Assembly (NCBI RefSeq): GCF_000006565.2
Contig: NC_031478.1
Span: forward strand, 1,781,874-1,845,873
Origin: Toxoplasma gondii ME49
Taxonomy: Eukaryota; Apicomplexa; Conoidasida; Eucoccidiorida; Sarcocystidae
DNA: 64,000 bases
Direction: 5' to 3'
Shown: piece after piece, positions 36,134 to 47,435 of the stretch
Layout of the letters: each line of letters begins with the position of its first letter
Numbering within the stretch: position 1 is the first letter of the stretch
Notes under the pieces: model-generated
Told to the model about the DNA's origin: nothing
Databases searched by the model: none
Seen by the model: only the letters and a program-made list of their open reading frames with translations
Translations under genes and position numbers: made by a program

Positions 36134-39100
36134 AAGTAAGAGAAAAAGGTCGAGGAGAATGGGGAGAGGTAAACGTTTTCTTGTCTCTAGAAACGCAGGT
36201 GGAAGTGAAGCGTTTTGAGTTCCTCGACGTTCGCTTTGTAGTTCGATATGCCGGCGGCGACGTCGAGAGCTCTGTCGTGACGTCAAAGAAAACAAGCGCG
36301 AGTGCATGCATTTACCTCATTGGAATTCATAATTCGAATGGCATTCATTTTTTCCAGTTCTATCAAATCAGTGACTCCTTCATTTACTCAAAGTTTCCTC
36401 TTTTGGAAACGTTGTTGAGAAGTCAAAAAAACATGCAGTTCCTCTTCTAATAGGCAATCCTGTTTTTCCAGGGGTGGAAATGTTTGCTTCCACTCTCGTG
36501 AGCATGTCTTTCACCTCGAGGCGAGTGTATGCTCGTTTCTTGCTGGTGTTCTGTCGCGTGAGCCAAGTCTCTTTTTCTCTCTCTGGAGTCGAACTCTCGC
36601 TTCTCTTTTATCTCTCTGTCGTTGCGGTGAATTGGGTGGGTCCGTCTCGCTATTTTCCTTTGTTTTCTCTGGTATTCTCTCTGCGTTTAATGCATCAGGC
36701 CGAGGGCCAGCGCGGGCGGTGCCTGGTGCCTTGTCTTGTGTTCTCGTGAGCAAGAGCGAGAAGAGTCACTCTGTGCGCTTCTTTCTTTGCCTTCGACTCT
36801 CGAGGCGGACTTGCCCAGTTGTCTTTGCGCGAGCTGCACCAGCGGCCAGCAAGCCTGCTGCATGAATGCATCGATTTTAACGCGTTCTCAAGCGTCGCCT
36901 TCGAGGATTGGAGCCTGGAGCAAAAACTCCTTTTCTTCGTTTTCTGTACCGAGCAGGCGTCCTCGAGTGAGCTATCGGCCAAAGAGAAGCGCGAGTGAAG
37001 CGCAGAGGTGCATGCAGTTTTTCTGTTCCAAGTTTGGGACTTTCGCATGCATTACGCCTGTCAGAGACAACTGCAGTCTGCACTCCCTGCTCCACAGGCT
37101 ACAGCTGGATTCAGCGTTCGTGTAAACGAGCTTTGTCTGACTTGTGTTCACCTATCGGCACCCGCCGATGCGTTTGGGATTTCCACGCGAGGTAAACTCT
37201 GTTGACTCTTCACAGGCGATGGCGAACGCCCTGTGGCGTCGCGGCGCCCGCAGCGGCGCCTTCAGTCTTTTTTCGCTGACGAACTTGCATGCGCGCATGC
37301 AGTCGTATGGACGAACATGTCTTTCGAGCACGATGGATGCCAGGATCTTTGGGAGTTGCCCTTTTTCTTTTTTCTTTTCGATTTTTCTCCACGCCATCGG
37401 TACTTTTTTGTCTCGGCGCACAGCGTCTCGAGCAGTTCGCAAAGCTGACGAAAATCCATTCCACGACTCGGTTTTAAGCCTCTTGTCGCTCGCCTCTTCC
37501 TTCGCCTTCTCGCGTCTCGACTGCGTGTGGGGTTCGAAGGCTTCAGCCTTCTGGCTCTTACGTACGTTGAAAGAAGAGAAGATCGGACGCAGGCTCGCTC
37601 GCTGTTTGAGGTGAAATGCCTCTGAAACGACTTCACCGTTTCCCCCTATTGACACTCTTCAGGAGTCACTTGCACAGCAGGCACACCTCTTCGCTCGAAA
37701 CTCGGTAATGCCATGTAGGCAAAAGGTTAGAGCTCCACGTCGATTCTGTGCGCCGTCAAAGTTCAGTCTCTGTCGACGTCTCTCCGGTCCTCTACACAGC
37801 AACATCCTTTCCGTCAGAAATCAGGTTCACCGCTCAGGGAGATGGTGGATGAGAGTTGCCCTAGATTTTGCTGAGTGTCTGCACGATACTTGCGTCACCG
37901 TATTATGAATGAAGCTATGTAGCTTGACTTAAGGCAATCGACCTGTATCGAACCTGAATGGTATTGACTGGCCCATTCTTCGGCCGCAAACATAGTTCCA
38001 TCCAGTCGCGGTGCTTCGTTAGACTTTTTGTTATCATCGCGTCCAGGAGATACCGTTTTGTCGCTGTTCGCACAGCTGCAGAACAACACCGACCTGCTGA
38101 GTGGACGCTTTTCAGCATTTCTCTGTGCTATACGCGTTTGCGATCCGGCACTGTCGATGGTGAATCGGAAGACACAGTGCTGTACCCGCAACTCAGAGGG
38201 GACCTCCCGAGTTTTGAGACGGAGACTACCGTGTACAAGAAGACCGCCAGATGAAAAGGCGAAAAGTCAAGCGAACCAGGAACTTAAAAAGGATGCTTTG
38301 TTCACTCCCAACCTGTCAGGCTTGCACACCCTCTCTGCAGGCAGCGGCTTCGAGGCATCACACTGTCTCTGAAATTCAGGGGATTTTGTTCTTCATTGAG
38401 AGGATACTACCTCATGTTAAACAGAACGCGAAGTTGAACAGACTGCTTTACAGAAGAAGAGAAGAAAAAGCCTCTCCTCGAGTCTCTCTGGCTGTGCACG
38501 ACGCCACAGAGACGAGACAGGGAAATCAATTGTTTTTTCGACCGGCCATCCTTTTTGATGGTTCAGCGATGCCCTTTGCCTCTCCATCGCCTCTCGTCGC
38601 GTCCAGCCAAAAAACTTCCCCGCTCCTGTTGTCTTCCTCTCATTCGCTGTTTTTTCCTCGGCCTGTCCCTGTGTGCTTCGTGTGTCATCCCTTCAATAAC
38701 TTAAAAAGTTTCTGTCTCCGCTTCTCTCTGGGTGGAGACCGATGAAGCTGGAGGCATCGAGACCTCGACTCTCCACAGAGCAACGCGCGGCGTTTTTCGT
38801 GTGGACATGCAGACGCATGGGCTTCGGAGTGCACGCTGACTCTGCAAAAGAAGCTGCGTAAATTGCCGCGACTGTTCCAAAGTCAAAGCGCGCAAAAGGC
38901 AACGCTCAGCCGCGAACGCATGCGGGCCGCCAGCGAGACCTCTGCGGCGCTTCGTCCTGTGCATGCATCTCTACAGAGGTGTACCCCCGTTTTTACATTC
39001 TGAACAAACTCCTGTTTACATACAGATATCGATAGGCAGATTTAGATATATAGATACTTGTACAAGTCCATTCGCCTTTCGACAGTGGACTTCACCCGTC

Positions 39101-39386
39101 GACCTGTATACTTGCATGTACAAATGCGTTCCCTCATGCATCTTGATCTCTCTAAATGTACACACATACATACAGTTCCACACCCTTCCGAATTAAAAAA
39201 AAATCGAACCATTCTCGCAAGTGTCTGTCTCAGTGTCTCTCTGCGCCGTTTCGTTCAGAAAGCCGCATTCGCAATTGTGCCTGTCTGTCGCGTTGGTTTC
39301 TACTGGATAGTCGCAGGAGACCGCCGACGCGCTTCGTCGCGCTGCCGCTGTGTCTCGGCTGCGGCCTGAACACAAGCGCTGGGTCT
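36134..39386. other. Convergent spacer between the poly(A) polymerase and phosphoesterase genes
   Basis: About 3.25 kb holding two 3' UTRs. Many short frames exist on both strands, but none shows a recognisable domain or a consistent exon series. A frame at 38028-38372 (+) has a balanced amphipathic stretch (TVLSLFAQLQNNTDLLSGRF) and is the only piece that looks mildly protein-like. Confidence 0.6.
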
Positions 39387-40359
39387 TTACAGCTGTGTGA
39401 GTTCTCGTAGGCAGCGCAGATATTCGCTGCGCGTGGAGACGACGCCTTCACAGACGCGGAGGCGATTCGTCACCTCTCTCCCTCCCGACTCGGAATGCCA
39501 AGAGTAAAGGCCGAAGACGAAGGGTGACACAGCAAGAATCTGCGACAGCCTCGCCACCGTGGGGCCGGAGACACACGGCAAGCCGTAGGTCGACGAGAAG
39601 GTGTATTCTTCGAGGAACGGATACTCTGCCGACGTCTCGCGACGAAGCGCTGCGCGATTCGCAGGACCGTCCGCAGAAGACGCAGAAGCCGCAGAAGACG
39701 CAGAAGCCGCAGAAGCCGCGGGCGTCGCCAAGCTCGTCTCAGCGAGGCCTGCTGCAGACGCACCTGTGACTGGACGCGGAATGAAGCCGTAGAGCGGGAG
39801 ATACAGCTGAGTGTAGTCCAGGAGACACACGGGGGAACGCGGAAGCGCGGGAGACTTTGCTGCTTCGAGAGGCGAGTCCGAAAAAAACAAGATTTTCCAC
39901 GCAGGATTGTTTCCGTGGACTGGCGAAACCGCCGGCGCAGTCAGCAGCGGCTGTACGCGCTCGGCGACGCCCCGCGACACTCGGCAGAGACTCGCCAAGT
40001 CGCTGGACGCAGGGGAAGAAGAGAGAGAAGCGAGAGAAGAGAGCGAAGCAGAGGCAGGGTGAAAATCAGGAGAGATAACGCGAAGCGTATCAGCATGTAC
40101 ATGGCCGTAGAGGTGGGCGACGATAACATCCGAGTAGTTGAGAACGAGCGACCTGTACCTGGAAAAGAAGAAAACGAGCCTGGGGACAACGAGGTCGAAC
40201 TGTCGAAACTTCTTCCACTTTGCAAACATCTCAAAGCACCCGCTGCATGAAAACCTGACGTTCACCATGCTTCGGATCCTCCAAGAGGACGCGCGAACGG
40301 AGGAAAACCACAACGTCGAGACCATCTACACACATGTCTTTGCACCCACATGTGCAGTC

Positions 40360-40394
<35 letters not shown>

Positions 40395-43300
40395 TAAATA
40401 TATACTTAAATATATGCTTGAATATATCTTGAATATATACTTAAATATATACTTAAATATATACTTAAATATATGCTTGAATATATGCTTGAATATATAC
40501 TTAAATATATACTTAAATGTACACTTAAATATATGCTTAAATATATGCTTAAATATATGCTTAAATATATACTTAAATATATACTTAAATATATGCTTGA
40601 ATATATGCTTGAATATATACTTCAATACATGCTTGAATATATACTTAAATATATGCTTGAATATATACTTCGATATAAACTTATCAATATATATATATAT
40701 ATATATGTATATGTATATGTATGTATATGTATATGTAGGTATATGTATATGTATATGTATATGTAGGTATATGTATGTGTATGTATATGTATATGTATGT
40801 ATATGTATATGTATGTATATGTATATGTATGTATGTGTATATGTATGTATATGTATATGTATGTATATGTATATGTATATGTAGGTATATGTATATGTAT
40901 GTATATGTATATGTATGTATATGTATATGTATGTATATGTGTATGTATATTTGTGTTTGTAGGTGTGTGGCTTTTTGTATGTGAGCGACACAGGACCGAG
41001 GGCACTCCGGGGCGAGAGGCACCGAAGATCCGAGCGTCCTCTTCAGCGTCGCCTTTTCGGCAGTCGCGTGCGTCAGTGCGTCTGGCTCGTTGTCGCGATT
41101 CTGCTGCGTTTCAGGTCGCCCACCTGTCGAGGTACGCGTCTCTCCACTGCTGTACATGTTCCAGTTGACCGCGAAAGTGGACGGAGACGCCGGGAGGAAC
41201 ATGTCCGACCAGCAGAACCTGCCAGGAGAGAATCCCGCGAGACCGGCAAGCGGCGTCGCGCATGACAGCGAGACAGGCGCGAAGGCAACATGTGGAGACA
41301 GAGAAGGCAGAGAAGGCAGAGAACCACGGTGAAGAGTGCCGCGGCGACAGCCTGCGCCAGCAGACTCGAGAGCAACCATACGCGTTGGCCGCTGAGTTGC
41401 AAATGTAGCGGGCGTTGCATGCGCGCGCTGTGTGTCTGCGGATGGGGATTTACCAGTGCGTATCTTTCTCACAGAAGCTGCAAAACGTCAACTGGGAATG
41501 CCAACTGGCTCGCGCATTTCACTGGATGCGACAGTCGCTCTCTGACGGCGCAGCTCTTCCTGGCCGACGCCGGCTTCCAGTTCCAGCTCTTCGCTACACT
41601 TCGAGAAGGCACACACACACAAGCACCCTACTGGTCTTCCCTCCCTCTGCCATCCCGTCTGAACAGCCGCGAGCTTCTGGAATAAACAGAGCTCAAAGTC
41701 TGCCGGACTCTGCCCGTGCATGCAGTCTCCAGAGCGAGACCGAGGCGAAGCGGAAAAAGCGTCGACAAACGAACCTGTTCCTGAAGCTCGCGAGCGTCCT
41801 GCAGCTCTCTCGCCATCCACGCAAACTGCCCAGCTGCAGACGCAAACGCCGAAGAGAGCGAACGAGAGAACTTCCACTTCCAGACTCGTTCCTGCACCAT
41901 CGAGAGGAACGCGCGAACCGTAGTCGCGACGGCTGCTGCAGCAGGACAGACTGCAGAGCCTACTTCAGACCGCCGATCTACCATACGAGAGTGTCTCATC
42001 GGTGTACGCCGCAGGCTGCGGCCGGTCCGAGCGTGAGTCACAGGAGAGGTGAGGGACGCAGCTGTTTGCGGACTCTTTCGTTGAGCAGACGTTTGTCTCC
42101 GACATGGGGAAGGCGAGAAAGAAAGAGAGATGCACAGAAAGCTCTGAATCCGCATCGACCTCGCAGGGTGGAATCGGCGGCACAGCGCGCTTGAACACCC
42201 GACGACGACGGCCTTTTCAGCGTCACGCATGTACAAACCACAGACCTGCTGCAACTGAGTGCTGCGTTTCTCGAAAAACTTTTCAGAAACGGAGTAGCAG
42301 CTGCTTAGGCTTCAAGTTCCTCGGCAGTCGGTTCGTCTCACCAGGGTCGGACTCCGCAACAAGATCTTCTTCTCCTTTCTCTCGCTCCCGCGCCATACGC
42401 GCGTAGAACACTGTGTTGAGACACAAAACGCGAACCGACGGCCGCGTCGCCAGGCGCGTTCGGTAAAAAAGTCCCCGCTCAAAGGTCTGAAAAAGACCCA
42501 AACGCGAGTCCCACACACCACATACAGACATGTGAGTCTGCATACACATAATTTACATATATAAATATATACATATATATACACATATATACATATATAT
42601 ATATATACATATATTCACATATACTCATATACACATACAGCTACCTATATATATATATAGACACAGAGATATCTGTAAGCGTGTATCTACGTCCATGGAT
42701 ACACAGGTATCTTTGTAGACACACGTATCCGTTAATATCTATCAGTCTACATATATATATATATATATAATTGAACGATATATGTATATATATATATATA
42801 TAATTGAACGAGAAGTTTCTTGACAGGATCAGGTTTGTTGTTGCTGGAAGTACGCGAGGTATCGTTTTTCGCGAGTGGAAATGAGCGTCGCGCACCTCTT
42901 TAGTCTGCGGGTCGCCGGGCAAGATCGGTCGCCAGAGTTTATAGAGAGCGACGCTCCACTTGTTCAGCGTCTCTGGAATGTGATAGTCGCGAGGCAGGTC
43001 GTTATTTCCGACCACAAAAATAACTTGCACAGGCGTCGCCGAAGCTGCAGTGCCTGTCTCTCTCGCTCTCCGGTCGCCGGCAGAGTCCGCTGCGCCTGCT
43101 GCGAGTCCCTCTTCTCTGTATCCTTCGTCCCTGTCTCCTTCATCCCTGTTTCCTTCATCCCTGTCTCCGTCGCTCGCCTGATGTTTTCCCCTCTCCCCGC
43201 TCCGCGCCTCTGCTTCTGCCCGATGTTCTCCCGAATCTGCCGAAGCCGACACCCTTCGCAAACGCGCGGAAGGCATAGAAGAAGAAGAGGGAGAAGCAGG

Positions 43301-44653
43301 AGCAAATCGAGAGAGGACAGCCTGTGCGGCCATCTTGATAGCAGCCATGCTGATAACTCGAAACAGAAGAGCAATCCGGAAAACAAAATGGGAGCCAGCC
43401 AGAGGCAGAACTCCGGTGAAGAGGAGAAGCCCACGGCGCTGCACTGGGGGAGCGAGGCTGTGCCGAAGCGAAACGAAAAACGAACTGTCTCGGCAGGAAA
43501 CGAGGAAATACGAAGAAACAGAGAATGTGAACTCGGGCACAAGAAAACAAAGCGCATACTTAAAGCGTACATATGCTACACATATTCACACAAATATATA
43601 CATATATATATATATACATATACATACATATATATATATATATGTACGTATTTATATGCATTTATATAAATAAATATATATAAATATATATATGGATATA
43701 TAGCTATGTAACGGCGGTCGAGATATACCTCCATCTATCAGTTCAGATGTGGACGTAGATCAAGGCGTTTTTGTTGAACAGCTCTTTGTAAACATAAAAA
43801 CATCTGTATGCGTCTCTGTACGTGTGTGTGTGTGTATGCTCGTGAGATCGAGAAGAAGTCATCGGAGTCTTTACCGTTTTTGGGATTCGGAGTCGTCGTA
43901 GTGTGCAGCGAAGTCGCCACTGAAAAGCACAGCCTCTATGGGAGTATTCCGAAGGCGTTCTTCTTCTCGCTCTTGTCCCCAGTCTGTGCTTCGCCGTTCG
44001 TCCTCCTCGGCGTCGGACAATTCTCTCTGCTGGGCGCCACCGGTCTTTTCTGCCTCAGTCTTCGGCTCGGGCATCTCCGCCAACTCCTTGGACGTCTGAG
44101 GCTTCGTTGCCTTCTCGTCTTTCGACTTGCGTCTTCGTATTTCTCGCTCTACGCTGTCAAGCAGCAAGCGGAAGAGGAGCGGCGAGGAGTCGCACCCAGC
44201 TCGGCCTATATTTGGGTTCGTTTCTGCGCCTCGCCACCCTCGGAGAGGACTCAGCGTCTCGGCGCTCTGCGCTCGGGAATCGCGCGAATTCGCCTCCGCT
44301 CCCTTGGCGTCATCTTGGTCTCTCGAACGACTTTCACCGCCGGACGTCGAGTTCGACGACTGCTCCGCGTCCGCCTTCTGTCTCGACGCGGCTCCGGAGT
44401 CCAAGGAAGAAGGGGAGAGAAGCGCAGAAGACGATCGAGAAGAGGACGGTCGACACCAGTCTTCGATGTGAGCAACGGGGGAGTACAGAGGATCGAGATG
44501 CACGTCCGAGACCCAGGCGATTCCGAAGGAGTCGCCGGCGAAGCGAGGAGAAGAAGCGGCGGCGCAGCGAAGAGAGAAGACAAGGTACAGGAGAGAGAGA
44601 GAGAGGAGGCCGCAGGGCGAGGGAGAGAGACGAGAAACCTGGACGAATCGCAT
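39387..44653 (-). CDS. Secreted acid-sphingomyelinase-like metallophosphoesterase
   Basis: A calcineurin-like phosphoesterase of the ASM/SMPDL3 group, expected to hydrolyse phosphodiester or phosphate substrates outside the cytosol. Six phase-consistent exons: 44653-43875, 43349-42896, 42486-42342, 41833-41775, 41218-41124 and 40158-39387, giving 767 residues. A hydrophobic signal sequence (about 13-33, ending CAAASS) precedes the first metal motif, [11 protein letters not shown] (Asp 50, His 52). After a Ser/Glu-rich insert of about 150 residues comes [12 protein letters not shown], then [28 protein letters not shown]...[35 protein letters not shown] and finally [13 protein letters not shown]. 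This is the ASM order of metal ligands and loops. The expected GNH[D/E] is GNND here. The last exon holds a long Ala/Ser-rich tail. An upstream in-frame Met exists 45 bases before 44653, but the chosen start gives the best signal peptide. The substrate is unknown. Confidence 0.88.
40385..40690. repeat. 12-bp minisatellite (ACTTAAATATAT)n, about 25 copies
   Basis: Units ACTTAAATATAT and GCTTGAATATAT alternate across about 300 bases in the last intron of the phosphoesterase gene (41123-40159). The 12-base period keeps frames open on both strands, which explains long apparent Ile/Tyr/Asn/Leu proteins. Confidence 0.95.
40691..40968. repeat. (GTATAT)n / GTATGTATAT microsatellite
   Basis: About 280 bases of GTATATGTATAT with GTAGGTATAT variants directly adjoin the 12-bp array in the same intron. 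Confidence 0.93.
42550..42805. repeat. TA/CATATA microsatellites with a duplicated 32-bp segment
   Basis: Microsatellites lie in the phosphoesterase intron between exons 2 and 3. The stretch ATATATATAATTGAACGA occurs twice (about 42762 and 42794), a local tandem duplication. Confidence 0.8.
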
Positions 44654-47435
44654 CTTGAGTTGCGTGGAGACGCAGTGAAGAAGATCTGGCAGCATTCGCC
44701 AGCAGACGCTGCGCGTCCTCGCGGCGCGAACAGGTTTACAGCCGCCAGAGCGTTCTAGAGAGTATAGGAAGCGCTGAAGAGAAGCAGGCAGATCGGAAAG
44801 ACGTCGCGAGAATTGATGAGTCTCCACATATGTCCTTGAAAGGAAGGTACGGGAGAGAGGTACAAGGACGGCAAGCATCCACGAGGAACGGAGAGGACAA
44901 AGACTGGACGGGTGAACGGCGGACTGGAGACAGGGAGAGACGGACGAGGCGAAATGAAGCGCGACAGACGCTGCAAAAAAGGCGCTGTTTCTCGAGAAAA
45001 CTGTGGAGGTGTAGAAACTCCTCGTGTGTCAAAAACAGACCGCAGAAACCTGACTTGTCTGGGGCATTTTCTGCTCGGTGAGTCGCGTCCAATTCTCTGC
45101 CGGCCGCGTTCAGCAGTGCCGGGCCGAGAGGCAATATCTTGTGTCGCCTCCCCTTGCGCGCGTCTCGCCTTCGCCAGCGCGTCTCCGAAAATAAAAAAAT
45201 GGATCCCGACCAGATGAAAGTGGAAAAGAAGAGCGCGAAAGCGGAGGACAAAGAAGCAGAAAAGGCAAAGGAAGGTCTGCCGCAAGTTCACTGACTAGCT
45301 TGTTCGACCCAACAGAAAGCGAACTGGCCCCCCGGAAGGCGTTTTGCACACCCGCCGCGACTTTTCGAAGCGGCGACGCATCTCGGAAACTCCGCTTTTT
45401 TTCGCTCTTTCTCACCTTCTGTTCTTCTTCTCGCGAAACGAGAGGTTCGAGGCGCGAACCATCGCAGAAAAAAAAAGGCAGACGACGTCAACGACCCTCT
45501 CGGCCCACGGACGCCACAAGTCTCTGCGTGGAAAAACTTTCTTTAGGCGACTTCAGCCGGAGACCCACAAACACTCAAAGGCCCTCTGCAGGCTGAGACA
45601 CTCTGCCACGCGCATGTATATTCATATATACATATAAATACCCAATATATATATATATATATATATTATACATATATAAATACCCAATATACATATATAT
45701 ATATATATATCTATTATACATATATAAATACCTATTATACAAATATATATATATATATACGTATTCGATGATCTGTATGGATATATATATATATATATTC
45801 ACATATTTCTGATGTGTGCATATTGACGTCTATCTACATGCACACATCGCTTGTCACCTCTTCTTTTTTTTCGGAATTAGCTTGAGGCTTCCATCCACAG
45901 AATGGTCTCTGTCGGCCTCCCTTCGCGGTGATTGAGGGAGAACGATGCCTTCCGAGTGCTCTGCTCCTGTCTGGAACTGAAGCTTTTTCCATGCCCCCCT
46001 TCCCCATTTCAGCTTTCGCTAAGCTCCCGAAAGCTGATTCTGCGGTACAGCGAATGTGAGGACTTTCGGGGAGTCGCGGCCGAGAAATTTCGATTTACCT
46101 CGAGAAAACTCGGAACGCTTCAGACAAACGACCAGGCAGTGTTCAGCAGGGGACAACTGAAGACGTGCAGTTCTGTATGCAATGAAAAGAACCTCTTCTG
46201 CTCCTTTTCATATCTTCCCCACAGCGAAACGCCCTAAGAGAATGCACACCTAAACTCATACTTGTATACATATTTTCCTACACATTTGTGTATATATTTT
46301 TGGGTGCAGATGGATATGTATGTATAATTCGATTACGCATAGGCAACTGAGGGGGACTGGGACATGTCCCTGCTGCGTTCTCGTGGACCTGCATACGCAA
46401 ATGCATGTACTCACCCATATTAATATATATATATATATAGATATCTTAAGGTAGATATATGCGTCTGCGTATTGTTATGCATTTAAAGAGGAATTCATAG
46501 GGATACATATACATATGTAAATATATATATATATATATGTGTAGATGGGCAAAGGACTTGAGAGACGGGTTTCGAGAAGGAGTTCGTTTTTGTGAGGCGC
46601 GTTCTCTTGGCGCTGTGCGAGAATTTGAGGCGAAATTCAAATTGAGGTTCTGTGCCCCTCTGGACTGGAGCAGAACGTCCCTCGAGGCAGCAAAGAATGG
46701 CAAAAACGGCGCAACAGGACGCGCGAGAAAAATCGGCGAGAAAAGATAAAAACTGACACCTGCCAGCATCCACGCACGGATCGAGATGCATGCGCGACGC
46801 GAAATCTACACTGCAAACAAATCGACATATCTACAGTTGTATATATACCTATACATATATATATATATACATATATATATATACATATATATATATATAT
46901 GCATGTCCGTGTGCGTCGAATAAATTCATGCACTTAAGAAGTGAAGATAGAGGTTTGAATATATATATATATATATATAGATAGATAGATAGATACATGG
47001 GTGAACAGCGTAGACATAGTTATTTTTCTAGCTATCTCTCTATACACAGACCGATGGTGTATAAACATGCAGATCTATAGATACGCATGAATCGTGCACA
47101 CATAAATATACGTACATATATATATATATATACATACATATACAGACAGGGAGATAGCGGTGTCGTTGTGTCCGCGAGGCGCGAGGAAGCTCTGCGTCGA
47201 AGGGTGCTCTAACTCCCGCCAGTGTACCAGCGAAGAAAGAGAGAAGCGAAGAAAATAATCGTCCCCACAGAGATGCCCCGGCCGGTCTTCTCATCCTCTT
47301 CGTCCTGCATGCGCGAAGCAGACAGACGCACAGAGAGGTCGCGCAAAATTCACCGCGGGAGAGAAAAGGAGAACGCGACAGAGAGAGAAAAAAAGCGAGC
47401 ACGACAGAGAGAGACAGAAAGGAGAAGCGTTTCTG
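44654..47435. other. Spacer between the phosphoesterase 5' end and the J-protein 3' end
   Basis: About 2.8 kb upstream of the phosphoesterase. It should contain that gene's promoter and the 3' UTR of the J-domain gene. TA microsatellites occupy 45618-45802, 46428-46540, 46840-46990 and 47100-47145. No frame shows a domain. The frame on the - strand at 45291-44755 begins with a hydrophobic run but has no homology I recognise. Confidence 0.6.
45618..45802. repeat. Tandem TA-rich repeat with ATAAATACCCAATATA unit
   Basis: About three copies of a 55-65-base unit made of TATATAAATACC[CT]A plus a TA run lie in the spacer upstream of the phosphoesterase. Confidence 0.8.

Noticed and set aside
38028..38372. 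Protein-like frame in the spacer after the poly(A) polymerase
   Set aside because: It is a single short frame without splice partners or a known domain. It is noted in the spacer entry but not called as a gene.
40326..40991. Ile/Tyr/Lys/His-rich frame on the - strand
   Set aside because: It is entirely the product of 12-bp and 6-bp repeats, inside the phosphoesterase intron.
44755..45291. 178-codon - strand frame with hydrophobic N-terminus upstream of the phosphoesterase
   Set aside because: It has no domain and no splice connection. It most likely lies in the promoter or 5' leader.
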